This document shows, in pieces, positions 43,390 to 51,981 of a DNA stretch of 64,000 nt (the first letter of the stretch is position 1; the number at the start of each line of letters is the position of its first letter). A program made the position numbers and the translations under genes. Origin of the DNA: Flavobacteriia bacterium (GTDB lineage Bacteria > Bacteroidota > Bacteroidia > Flavobacteriales_D > Crocinitomicaceae); the NCBI GenBank assembly GCA_016178305.1, contig JACOTM010000020.1, forward strand, positions 58,429 to 122,428, read 5' to 3'. Below the pieces are notes generated by a model. That model was not told the DNA's origin and ran no database searches. It was given only the letters and a program-made list of their open reading frames with translations.

Positions 43390-44436
43390 CTATTTTAAAG
43401 AATCAGACAATTCTCCAGCAATAGAGATTAATAACTGTTCTTGGATTAATATGCTGTCTTTTTCTTTTCCAAGAAGATACATCATTTTGGCAATTGCTGC
43501 TTCCGTAGTCATATCTTTCCCTGAAATTACCCCAACTCTACTAAAAAAAGAACTTGTTTCATATTTTCCTTGCTCAACACTTCCTGAATTACATTGAGTA
43601 ATGTTTAAAACAATTCCACCTTCTTGGATATAATTTGTTATTAACTCTCTAAATTCTGGACTACTTGGGGCATTTCCTGATCCAAAAGTTTCAATTATGA
43701 TTCCTTTCACATGCTTAAAATCGAAAATGCTTTTATACACATTTGCTGAGAATCCAGGAAATATTTTTAATAATGCAACTTGATTGTCAAAATCTGTAAA
43801 TAATTCTAATGAAGAGATTGAAGGTTTTAATAATTTATCAAAATTATACTCAATATTTACTCCAGCTCTCGCCAAAGCAGTAAAATTAGGTGAACAAAAT
43901 GCTTCAAATTGATTCGCAGAAATTTTAGAACTTCTGTTTCCTCTAAAAAGAGAATATTCAAAATAAACCGCAACTTCTTGGATAATACTCTCCCCACTTT
44001 CAAACTGAGCAGCAGCAATTTCTATAGCTGTAATTAAATTTTCTTTCCCATCTGTTCGTATCGTTCCTATTGGAAGTTGAGATCCCGTCAAAATAACAGG
44101 TTTTTTCAATCCTTGTAACATAAAACTCAAACCCGAAGCCGTATAAGCCATCGTATCTGAACCATGTAATACAACAAAACCATCGTAAGAAATATAGTTA
44201 TCATAAACCATCTGAGCAATTTTTGCCCACAATTCAGGATTCATTTCAGAGGAATCAACTGGTTCTTCAAAACTAATTGTTGTTAGTTCAATATTTAATC
44301 TTTCTAATTCAGGAACATGTTCATAAATATGCTTAAAATCAAAACTAATTAAATGTCCTGTTTTTGAATCATTTATCATCCCGATTGTGCCGCCAGTATA
44401 GATAATTAACACCTTTTGTTTTGAATTCATCTTCAT
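43390..44436 (-). CDS. ansA: Type I L-asparaginase
   Basis: The 348-residue enzyme hydrolyses asparagine to aspartate and ammonia in the cytoplasm. Signatures are the first active-site block IIYTGGTIGM (residues 11-20), the second block VVLHGSDTMAYTA (88-100, Thr95 and Asp94) and the basic TDGKENL segment. There is no signal peptide, fitting the type I form. It begins immediately after the TatD stop (44437), so the two are co-transcribed. Symbol assigned on family similarity. Confidence 0.9.
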   Translation of the reverse strand: MKMNSKQKVLIIYTGGTIGMINDSKTGHLISFDFKHIYEHVPELERLNIELTTISFEEPVDSSEMNPELWAKIAQMVYDNYISYDGFVVLHGSDTMAYTASGLSFMLQGLKKPVILTGSQLPIGTIRTDGKENLITAIEIAAAQFESGESIIQEVAVYFEYSLFRGNRSSKISANQFEAFCSPNFTALARAGVNIEYNFDKLLKPSISSLELFTDFDNQVALLKIFPGFSANVYKSIFDFKHVKGIIIETFGSGNAPSSPEFRELITNYIQEGGIVLNITQCNSGSVEQGKYETSSFFSRVGVISGKDMTTEAAIAKMMYLLGKEKDSILIQEQLLISIAGELSDSLK

Positions 44437-45210
44437 TTATTTTATAGCTGGAAATAGATTATAAGCATTATTTGAAGTAATCATTTTTATTTCACTCAAA
44501 GGACATTGATAAATTTCAGCTAATTTTTCTGCAATATGCACGAGATAACTACTCTCATTTCGCTTACCTCTAAATGGAACAGGAGGCAAATAAGGTGAAT
44601 CTGTTTCTAAAACGATATTTTCAAGTTCAATATGCTCCAAAACTTTATCTAATTCAGCTTTCTTATAAGTTAAAACACCTCCTATACCGAGTTTAAAACC
44701 CTTATAACTTAAGGCTTTTTTTGCTTGGTCTAAATTTCCAGTAAAACAATGAAATATACCTTTTAAACCTTGCACATATTCTTGATCCAATACTTCAAAT
44801 ATTTCATTAAAAGCCTCGCGCGCATGGATAACAATCGGTAAATTTAATTCTTTTGCCCATTGCACTTGCCGTCTAAAAGCTTCTGTTTGTTCTTTTATAA
44901 AAGTTTTATCCCAATACAAATCAATTCCAATTTCACCTACAGCAATATAACTTCCTGAGAACAAGCATTCTTTAATAATCGCTAATTGACTTTCCCAATC
45001 CTCTTTTACAGAACCTGGGTGTAAACCCATCATTGCATAACAATGTTCTGGAAATTGCTTCACTAATGATTGCATCCCTTTAATACTTTCGGTATCAATA
45101 TTTGGCAATAACATTTTTCCTACACCGTTTTCCAATGCATTTTTAACAATTTGAGTTCTATCTGAGTCAAATTCACTTGAATATAAATGTGTATGTGTGT
45201 CTATTAACAT
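44437..45210 (-). CDS. TatD-family metal-dependent hydrolase
   Basis: The 257-residue TIM-barrel enzyme has the two-histidine motif IDTHTHLY (His6, His8), the GEIGIDLYWDK metal ligand region, HAREAFNEI, GIFHCFTG and ETDSPYLPP. TatD proteins are Mg-dependent DNases or general hydrolases. It sits between an outer-membrane barrel gene and asparaginase on the minus strand with very small gaps. Confidence 0.93.
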   Translation of the reverse strand: MLIDTHTHLYSSEFDSDRTQIVKNALENGVGKMLLPNIDTESIKGMQSLVKQFPEHCYAMMGLHPGSVKEDWESQLAIIKECLFSGSYIAVGEIGIDLYWDKTFIKEQTEAFRRQVQWAKELNLPIVIHAREAFNEIFEVLDQEYVQGLKGIFHCFTGNLDQAKKALSYKGFKLGIGGVLTYKKAELDKVLEHIELENIVLETDSPYLPPVPFRGKRNESSYLVHIAEKLAEIYQCPLSEIKMITSNNAYNLFPAIK

Positions 45211-45213
45211 AAT

Positions 45214-45957
45214 TTAAAAAACAGATAAACTCACACCGAATTGTAGTAAGTTGATTTTTACACTTTTAGAATTCGCGAAAGTAGGACTGAAATAATAACT
45301 TACGAAAAGAGACCAATTTCGAATTCCAAATCGGGCATGAATTGAATAAGTCAAGTGATTAATATCTAGAAAATAGAAAGATTTAATTTTTTTATAGTCC
45401 TTTTCTTGATGAATGATATATTTGTTAAACAAATTTGCTTGATATCCTATTTTTCCTCCAATATGAAATTTTACATGTTTCCACCCTTTTGATCTGAATC
45501 TCAACTCTAAAGGAATTCCAATATTATTTCCTCCTAAAACACTTCTTGAAAACGAGTCCAATGTGTCTTTTAATTGATAAATTGTAGTATTTGTAGTTGA
45601 GTTCGTTAAAAAAAGATTATCGTGTCGTACATGAAAAAAAGAATAACAAATTCCTGTACCAAATGAAATAGTATTTCCTTTGGTTAATGGAAAGTCAAAC
45701 AATAAATTTGTATTCATTCCAAAAGACAAACCTTTTACAGCTGAATTGACATCACCATTCAAACTAGAATGAGTAAAATCAATAACGAAACGATCGTATT
45801 TCCTTACTTTTTCGGGTGTTGCAGGACGAATTCCTGTATAAAACCACATAAATCCAGGCTTGAATCTAGAAATTAATGAATCGGATTCAGAATGTCCGTA
45901 AACAACATTTAAACTACAACTAAGAAAGAAGAATAAAAAATATTTTTGAAATTTCAT
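45214..45957 (-). CDS. Outer-membrane beta-barrel protein, PorT-like
   Basis: The 247-residue protein has a signal peptide (MKFQKYFLFFFLSCSLNVVYG) and alternating beta-strands with aromatic residues ending GVSLSVF, typical of an eight-strand barrel. The pattern SFGTGICYSFFHVRHDNLFL and IPLELRFRSKGWKHVKFHIG fits PorT-like barrels of Bacteroidota, some of which help in T9SS. Three bases separate it from tatD. Function is uncertain. Confidence 0.75.
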   Translation of the reverse strand: MKFQKYFLFFFLSCSLNVVYGHSESDSLISRFKPGFMWFYTGIRPATPEKVRKYDRFVIDFTHSSLNGDVNSAVKGLSFGMNTNLLFDFPLTKGNTISFGTGICYSFFHVRHDNLFLTNSTTNTTIYQLKDTLDSFSRSVLGGNNIGIPLELRFRSKGWKHVKFHIGGKIGYQANLFNKYIIHQEKDYKKIKSFYFLDINHLTYSIHARFGIRNWSLFVSYYFSPTFANSKSVKINLLQFGVSLSVF

Positions 45958-46088
45958 TAATGGAATGTAAAAATTAAATTTGAAACAATATTAAAGTTTC
46001 AAGAACAAAGTTAATCAATTCCAATAAAATAAGATAAAAACCTATTTGTAAAATAGAAATCAAACGCATGTTCTACTATAGAAGCACT

Positions 46089-48137
46089 CTAAATCAACTT
46101 CTCGTCATTCAATTTTCTATAATAATTGTACAATTCTTCTTGTGCATGAAACGGAATTGAAATATGATTGTTCCGGTATTGATTTTTCTGTTTTTTATCA
46201 ATTATTCGCGATTTATAATTTCCTTTCCATTGATAATCAAAGATAATATTTAACTCTTTTTTTAATTTAAGATCTATTACAGGACAACCAACCTCAATTC
46301 GTTTATCTAGATTTCGTTCCATCCAATCTGCACTTGATAAATAATATTTTGGTTTCCCGTTATTTCCAAAAATCATAAATCGTGCATGCTCTAAATAACG
46401 ATCGACAATACTAATGACTTCAATATTTTCACTCTTTCTTTGCAATCCTGCAACTAAACAACAAACACCTCGAACAATAAGTTGAATTTTCACTCCGGCA
46501 CAACTAGCTTCATATAATTTATCTATAATTTTAGCATCTACCAAATTATTAATTTTCAGCCGAATTAAACCATTATTTGTTTTCTTGGCGATACGAATTT
46601 CATTGTTAATCAGTGAAATAATTTTAGACCGTGTATTAAAAGGGGAAACCATCAGCTCTTTAAATTCAGGCTTATCTATATGATTTTCAAGTAATTTAAA
46701 TACTTTTTTTATTTCATTTGAAATTTTAGGTTTGCATGTAAGTATTCCTAAATCTGTATAAATTCTCGCTGTTTTTTCATTAAAATTACCTGTTCCTATA
46801 TATGAAATCAATGTTTCCCTACCATTAACAACACGTTGAATCTGAATAAGTTTCGAATGAATTTTTAAATTTTGAATTCCATAAATTACTTTTACTCCAT
46901 TTTCTTTCAAACGATTCGACCAATAAACGTTGTTTGTTTCATCGAAACGCGCTTGTAATTCCATAATAACAACCACTTCTTTGCCGTTACTCACAGCATT
47001 CAACAAAGCATTCATAACTTGAGAATGGTTTGCTACGCGATATACATTGATTTTAATTGATTTAACAAAAGGATCAATAGCTGCTTCTCTTAAAATATCA
47101 ACAATATAATCGAATTGTTGATACGGAAAATGGAGCATAATATCTTTCTCTTGAATCACTTTCAGCAAACTAGCTTTATTTTCCAAATCAGGATGCGCTA
47201 AAGCTGGACGTTTCGGATATATTAAATCTTGTCGGCCAAAATCTGGAAAATTAATGAAATCCTTAAAATTATGATATTTACCTCCAGGAATCATGTTCAT
47301 TCCTTCTTTTAATTTGAGTGATTTTATTAAAAAATTCAACAAAGTACGGGGCATGTGACTGTCATAAACAAAACGAATTGGCTCTGCTTTTTTTCTTTGT
47401 TTGACACTTTTTTCAATTTTTTCAATAAATGAAATTGATAAATCATCATCTAAATCCAATTCAGCATCACGAGTGAATTTAAACGTATATGCCTCAATTT
47501 TTTCGAAATCAAAAATGGAAAAAATATTTTTTAAATGCACCCGTATTATGTCGTCTAGAAGGATAAAATATTCCTTTTTTTTATCTTTTAATCTGTAAAA
47601 TCTGGGATACTCATTCGGGATTTCAATCAAAGCAAAAGTTGGTTTTTTCTTCGATGGAGAAATCATTTTTACAGCCAGATAAATTCCATATTCCTTCAAT
47701 CGTGGAAAAGGAATTTTTGAATTTAATAATATTGGAACTATTTCGTGTTTTAATTCTTTATTAAAAAACTCATTTAATTGAATTTTATGTATTTCATTCA
47801 ATTGATTTTCATCTATAAACTGAATTTTTTCCTTTGACAATTCATCAAATAAATGTAAATATGTTAATTCAAATTGCTTTTGATGTTTTAATACTACACC
47901 TCTAATTTTTTCATACAGTTGTTTAGGAGTACCGTTAAAACCTTCCATTTGTTTATGATCAACCAATGTTCTTTTTCGTAAATTGGCAACACGAACTCTA
48001 AAAAACTCATCTAAATTATTCGAGTAAATTCCCAAAAATCGAACCCTCTCAATTAATGGTACACGAACATCCATTGCTTCTTGAAGCACTCTTTCGTTAA
48101 AAGATAACCAACTTAATTCTCTATTAAACAAATCCAT
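46089..48137 (-). CDS. ppk1: Polyphosphate kinase 1
   Basis: The 682-residue enzyme makes polyphosphate from ATP reversibly. It shows the N-terminal NRELSWLSFNERVLQEA segment, the phospholipase D-like halves, the phosphorylated histidine in LKIHSKLI (His427) and the second histidine in YLEHARFMIFG (His584), followed by YYLSSADWMERNLDKRIEVG. The gene is monocistronic. The assignment is secure. Confidence 0.97.
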   Translation of the reverse strand: MDLFNRELSWLSFNERVLQEAMDVRVPLIERVRFLGIYSNNLDEFFRVRVANLRKRTLVDHKQMEGFNGTPKQLYEKIRGVVLKHQKQFELTYLHLFDELSKEKIQFIDENQLNEIHKIQLNEFFNKELKHEIVPILLNSKIPFPRLKEYGIYLAVKMISPSKKKPTFALIEIPNEYPRFYRLKDKKKEYFILLDDIIRVHLKNIFSIFDFEKIEAYTFKFTRDAELDLDDDLSISFIEKIEKSVKQRKKAEPIRFVYDSHMPRTLLNFLIKSLKLKEGMNMIPGGKYHNFKDFINFPDFGRQDLIYPKRPALAHPDLENKASLLKVIQEKDIMLHFPYQQFDYIVDILREAAIDPFVKSIKINVYRVANHSQVMNALLNAVSNGKEVVVIMELQARFDETNNVYWSNRLKENGVKVIYGIQNLKIHSKLIQIQRVVNGRETLISYIGTGNFNEKTARIYTDLGILTCKPKISNEIKKVFKLLENHIDKPEFKELMVSPFNTRSKIISLINNEIRIAKKTNNGLIRLKINNLVDAKIIDKLYEASCAGVKIQLIVRGVCCLVAGLQRKSENIEVISIVDRYLEHARFMIFGNNGKPKYYLSSADWMERNLDKRIEVGCPVIDLKLKKELNIIFDYQWKGNYKSRIIDKKQKNQYRNNHISIPFHAQEELYNYYRKLNDEKLI

Positions 48138-48252
48138 ATTACAAAATAAGAAACTTGCTGTTAACTTACTATTAATTTAGTGTAAAAAAATAAAATTTCA
48201 AAAAAAAAGAGAACACCTTTCGACATTCTCTTCTCAATATATTTTAAAAAGA

Positions 48253-48783
48253 CTAAACTTTCATCCCTTTAACACGTCTATCCTTACGTTTTGTTTTATT
48301 TAATCGTTTTAAAACAACCATTAAATAAGCATTGCCACTATTCGTATCTGCAAAATAAGTTTGATTACCATACGTTAATTGCCCCCCTTTTTCTTGTTTC
48401 CAATCGGCAACTAAATAATACTTCCCAGAAGTTTGTTGTGGTCTAATTGAAAATTTCAAAAAATTCCCAACTCCTGTTTCAAATCGTATGTTTAATTCCC
48501 CATTAGGTCCAAATCCATCAAAAATACATTTAGTATTTGGATAAATAATTACACGTTCTTGTTCACTACTTTTATTAGAAACCAATGTACCATCACTTCC
48601 TGTTCCTTGACTTCCACTCGTTTGACTTTTTGTTAAAATAATTGTTGAAGATGTATAAAATTGAACTTTTTTCATGTTTTGTTCATTCAAATTATATTCT
48701 TCTTTCACTTTATCTGTAAATGAAATTTTTTGTCCACAACTAAATAGGACAAAACCTACAAATAATAATCCTAAATATTTCAT
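48253..48783 (-). CDS. Lipoprotein of unknown function
   Basis: The product from the ATG at 48783 (about 176 residues) has a lipoprotein signal MKYLGLLFVGFVLFSCGQ (lipid Cys at about 16). The frame is open further upstream to 48834, but a TATCTTTA box lies between, and the lipobox spacing supports the later start. The rest is beta-rich with a serine/glycine stretch (TSGSQGTGSDGT) and ends in a basic tail. No function is recognised. Confidence 0.7.
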   Translation of the reverse strand: MKYLGLLFVGFVLFSCGQKISFTDKVKEEYNLNEQNMKKVQFYTSSTIILTKSQTSGSQGTGSDGTLVSNKSSEQERVIIYPNTKCIFDGFGPNGELNIRFETGVGNFLKFSIRPQQTSGKYYLVADWKQEKGGQLTYGNQTYFADTNSGNAYLMVVLKRLNKTKRKDRRVKGMKV

Positions 48784-48864
48784 AATTAATTTTTTTTCGA
48801 TGTAAAGATAATGAAACAAAAGAATCAAAAACAATACCTAAAATTATAAATTCATTTTTTCGTT

Positions 48865-48872
48865 TAAATTTG
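48865..48872 (+). promoter_or_regulatory. -7 promoter box of the MBL-fold gene
   Basis: TAAATTTG matches the consensus and lies 20 bases upstream of the ATG at 48893. A GTG at 48875 is too close to it to be the likely start. Confidence 0.45.
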
Positions 48873-48892
48873 TAGTGTTTAATGCCGAAAAA

Positions 48893-49540
48893 ATGTCTAT
48901 CGAAATAAAAATTTTTACGTTTAATCCTTTTCAAGAAAACATGTATATCCTGATTGATTCAGATAAAAATTGTGTCATCATTGATCCGGGTTGTTATGAG
49001 CAATATGAAAAAGAAGAATTATACAACTATATCATATCTAACAAATTAAAGCCTCTTGCTTTATTAAATACACATGGCCATTTAGATCATGTTGTAGGAA
49101 ATGCATACGTTTTAAGACATTTTGATATAAATTACTATTTACATGAACTTGATGTCCCAACGATGAATTGGTCTCCAAATGCTGCTAACATGTATGGATT
49201 ACCAGGATTTGAACCATCTCCTCAGCCAACAATTTTTTTAACGCACGGTGAAAAATTAATTTTTGGAAATATTGAACTTGAAGTGCTTTTCACTCCTGGA
49301 CATTCACCTGGACATGTTGTTTTTTATAATTCAAAAAATAAATTTGTAATCAATGGAGATGTCTTATTTAGTGGAAGCTTTGGTAGATTTGATTTACCTG
49401 GTGGGAATGTCTCTGTATTAAAAAAATCTATTACGGAAACAATGTTTAATTTACCTGAAGAGACTATTGTCTATTGTGGACATGGTCCTGCTACAACAAT
49501 TGGAAAAGAAAAGTATTCTAATCCCATATTAAATTACTAA
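48893..49540 (+). CDS. MBL-fold metallo-hydrolase (glyoxalase II-like)
   Basis: The 215-residue protein has the metallo-beta-lactamase motif LLNTHGHLDHVVGN (HxHxDH), the later ligands TPGHSPGHVVFY, ING DV-type region INGDVLFSGSFGRFDLPGG and YCGHGPATT. Such enzymes hydrolyse thioesters or related bonds with two metals; a glyoxalase II or persulfide dioxygenase role is plausible but not decided. The GTG at 48875 was rejected as start because a promoter box lies right before it. It is followed after four bases by a glycosyltransferase. Confidence 0.92.
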   Translation: MSIEIKIFTFNPFQENMYILIDSDKNCVIIDPGCYEQYEKEELYNYIISNKLKPLALLNTHGHLDHVVGNAYVLRHFDINYYLHELDVPTMNWSPNAANMYGLPGFEPSPQPTIFLTHGEKLIFGNIELEVLFTPGHSPGHVVFYNSKNKFVINGDVLFSGSFGRFDLPGGNVSVLKKSITETMFNLPEETIVYCGHGPATTIGKEKYSNPILNY

Positions 49541-49544
49541 ATCC

Positions 49545-50666
49545 ATGCGCATAGCTGTTAATACTCGTTTTTTATTACCTTCTAAAATGGAAGGATTTGG
49601 GTGGTACACCTTTGAAATAGTCAAAAGAATAGTTAAACAGCATCCTGAACATGAATTTTTCTTTTTTTTTGACAGACCTTATGACTCTCAATTTATTTTC
49701 GAAAAAAATGTCACTCCTGTTGTGTTGTATCCACCTGCGCGCCATCCAATTTTATTTTTCATTTGGTTTGAATTTGCAATTAAAAGGGCTTTAAAAAAAT
49801 ATAAAATAGATGTTTTTTTCTCTCCTGATGGATATTTATCACTAAACTCTAACATTCCTCAAATAGCCGTTATTCACGATTTAAACTTTGAACATTTCCC
49901 AAAAGATATTCCTCTTAGTGCACGGTTATATCTCAGACATTTTTTTCCAAAATTTGCTAAAAAGGCAGCTAAAATAATTACTGTTTCAACATATTCAAAG
50001 CAAGATATTCAGCATACTTACGCCATCCCTGAAGAAAAAATTATTGCTATATGGAATGGCGTTTCAAATGTTTTTAAACCGATTAACGAAAATGAAAAAA
50101 TTGGTTTCCGTCATCAATATGCCAATGGGAAACCTTATTTTTTGTTTGTTGGAGCAATCCATCCTCGAAAAAATATCCCTAGATTATTAGAAGCTTATTC
50201 AATTTATAAACAACAAAAAGAATCCGATTTTGATTTAGTGATTGTTGGTGAATCTTTGTGGAAAAATGCCTTAAACAAAATTATTATCAAGGAAGAGATT
50301 AAAAAACACATTCATTTTACAGGTCATTTAAAAATTGAAGAACTTGCAAATGTAATGGCTTCAGCTTCTATTTTTGTTTTTGTCCCATATTTCGAAGGTT
50401 TTGGAATTCCTTTGGTAGAAGCGATGAAATGTGGTACACCCATAATTTCTGGAAATTTAACTTCACTCCCAGAAGTAGCAACTGATTCCGCAATATTTTG
50501 TAACCCTTATGATAGCAATGAAATTGCTCAACAAATGATTAACTTAGCTAATTCAGAAGAATTACAAAAAATATACTCTAAAAAAGGATTAGCAAGAAGT
50601 AAATTTTTTAGCTGGGATAATTCAGCGGATAAGGTTTGGAATGAAATTGAAAAATTTTTAAAATAA
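49545..50666 (+). CDS. Glycosyltransferase family 4 protein
   Basis: The 373-residue GT-B enzyme has the N-terminal ECM-like lobe (MRIAVNTRFLLPSKMEGFGWY), the linker ITVSTYSKQDI, and the C-terminal nucleotide-sugar lobe with FVGAIHPRKNIPRLLEAY and the EGFGIPLVEAMKCGTPII block containing the E-x7-E motif. It transfers a sugar from an activated donor to an unknown acceptor, likely for envelope polysaccharide. It follows the MBL gene closely and faces the barrel gene at 50715. Confidence 0.93.
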   Translation: MRIAVNTRFLLPSKMEGFGWYTFEIVKRIVKQHPEHEFFFFFDRPYDSQFIFEKNVTPVVLYPPARHPILFFIWFEFAIKRALKKYKIDVFFSPDGYLSLNSNIPQIAVIHDLNFEHFPKDIPLSARLYLRHFFPKFAKKAAKIITVSTYSKQDIQHTYAIPEEKIIAIWNGVSNVFKPINENEKIGFRHQYANGKPYFLFVGAIHPRKNIPRLLEAYSIYKQQKESDFDLVIVGESLWKNALNKIIIKEEIKKHIHFTGHLKIEELANVMASASIFVFVPYFEGFGIPLVEAMKCGTPIISGNLTSLPEVATDSAIFCNPYDSNEIAQQMINLANSEELQKIYSKKGLARSKFFSWDNSADKVWNEIEKFLK

Positions 50667-50670
50667 AATT

Positions 50671-50707
50671 CAGAAATTCCTACGTATTTATTACATAGGA
50701 ATTTCTG
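50671..50707. terminator. Bidirectional terminator between converging genes
   Basis: CAGAAATTCCTA at 50671-50682 pairs with TAGGAATTTCTG at 50696-50707, with A and T flanks on both sides. Confidence 0.8.
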
Positions 50708-50714
50708 TAAAACA

Positions 50715-51278
50715 TTAATATTTATACTTAAACGTCAATACATGAAATAAATAATTCGAAGCATTTGACATAACACCAAAGTTTGCAGATGATTGAATAT
50801 TCATTCCCATGTGTTCACCAAACCAAAAATTAGCTCCTAAACCAACTGATGGATAAAAGAATTCTGTTTTTCTAATGGCAGTCATTCCCATTCCTACATT
50901 TAAAAAAGGGTCAAACCATAACATTTTTTTATACAATGAGTTAACGTGATATTTGCCATTAAATGCAGAAGAGCTAAAAAATTGGCTTGTTTGATTTGAA
51001 ACACCGTTAATTAATGTACCTGGTTGAAATGTATTTAATGATTGATTAAATTCTAATTCAAATTTTTCTTTAAAAGTATATCCAACCGTTATTGTATTTG
51101 GGAAAGGAAATTTACTCCAATTTGTATTCATCTTAAATAATTGACTTGTTGGCAATCCGTCGTTGTCAATTAAATTAAACCCAATTCCAACATTCCAAGG
51201 ACCTATTTTTTTCTCTTGTGCAAATGAATTAACTGATGTCAATAATAGACCTATTAGTAGTAAACGATACAATTTCAT
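50715..51278 (-). CDS. Secreted outer-membrane beta-barrel protein (paralogue of the one at 944)
   Basis: The 187-residue protein starts with a signal peptide (MKLYRLLLIGLLLTSVNSFAQ) and shows alternating strands ending LTFKYKY. It shares the blocks IDNDG, PFPNT, WFDPFLNVGMGMTAI and GLGANFWFGEHMGM with the protein at 944-1504. The two lie about 50 kb apart and on opposite strands, so they are dispersed paralogues. Function is unknown. Confidence 0.78.
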   Translation of the reverse strand: MKLYRLLLIGLLLTSVNSFAQEKKIGPWNVGIGFNLIDNDGLPTSQLFKMNTNWSKFPFPNTITVGYTFKEKFELEFNQSLNTFQPGTLINGVSNQTSQFFSSSAFNGKYHVNSLYKKMLWFDPFLNVGMGMTAIRKTEFFYPSVGLGANFWFGEHMGMNIQSSANFGVMSNASNYLFHVLTFKYKY

Positions 51279-51461
51279 AATTTTAGCTTTTCAATTTTGG
51301 GTGTTAAGTTAATATATTTCTTTAATTTATTTTAAATTTTGATTGAAAATAAATTAAACATTCAATTGTTTATTCCATTTCCACGCTAATTCTTAAAAGA
51401 AAATGGTTAATATTGTAAGACAAAAACTGGTTCAAAATTAAACTGAAAATTAGATTGTTTA

Positions 51462-51533
51462 GACTCCGTAGTTCAACGGATAGAATAGAAGTTTCCTAAA
51501 CTTTTGATACAGGTTCGATTCCTGTCGGAGTCA
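51462..51533 (+). tRNA. tRNA-Arg(CCT)
   Basis: The 72-base cloverleaf has an acceptor stem GACTCCG/CGGAGTC, D-arm GTAGTTCAACGGATAGAAT, anticodon loop TTCCTAA (anticodon CCT) and T-arm GGTTCGATTCC; discriminator A. CCA is not encoded. A GAATGAGAA/TTCTCATTC hairpin starts just after it and may end transcription. Confidence 0.93.
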
Positions 51534-51981
51534 CGAATTAGAATGAGAATAGTAATTTTCACTCTGCTTCTCATTCTTGCAAAAAAATCAAAACCGAAGG
51601 AACATCTACTTTGGTTCGAAAAGCGCATTTACAATTTTGATGGATGCACAAACTTAAGAAGTGTTATTGATGTTGAGTTTTTCCTCTTTAGATTACATAA
51701 ACTTTTTGCTTAGTCCCCAGAAAATGGATGTGACCCGAAAAATAGCGGGTTATCGAAATTAGATTTTCTAAAAGACTGTACCAAGAAAATATTGAGTTCA
51801 CAAACATCCCTTTTTGTCCAGCGAAAAGCCATTACAAAAAAACACCTCGAACAAAATTGCTCGAGGTGTTTTAATTCATTCAAGGATTGAAAATCTAATT
51901 TCTCATTTTAAAATCTTACGCTTATACGCTTAAATCTCAAAAATAAACAATAAGAAACTCCTAAATATTTTTTAAAAATTG
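51534..51981. other. Intergenic stretch after tRNA-Arg
   Basis: About 450 bases without a convincing gene. A hairpin GAATGAGAA/TTCTCATTC near 51542-51580 follows the tRNA. A stretch AATAGCGGGTTAT at about 51748 resembles AATAGCGGGCTAT in the MITE-like element. A strong hairpin at 51841-51870 (AACACCTCGA against TCGAGGTGTT) is a probable terminator for the minus-strand gene downstream. A 69-codon frame overlapping the tRNA is not supported. Confidence 0.4.
51841..51870. terminator. Strong hairpin terminator
   Basis: AACACCTCGA (51841-51850) and TCGAGGTGTT (51861-51870) pair over 10 bp, flanked by A-run and T-run, so it can work on both strands. Confidence 0.75.

Noticed and set aside
51504..51713. 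69-codon plus-strand frame after tRNA-Arg
   Set aside because: It starts inside the tRNA, and its middle covers the hairpin after it; no credible protein features.
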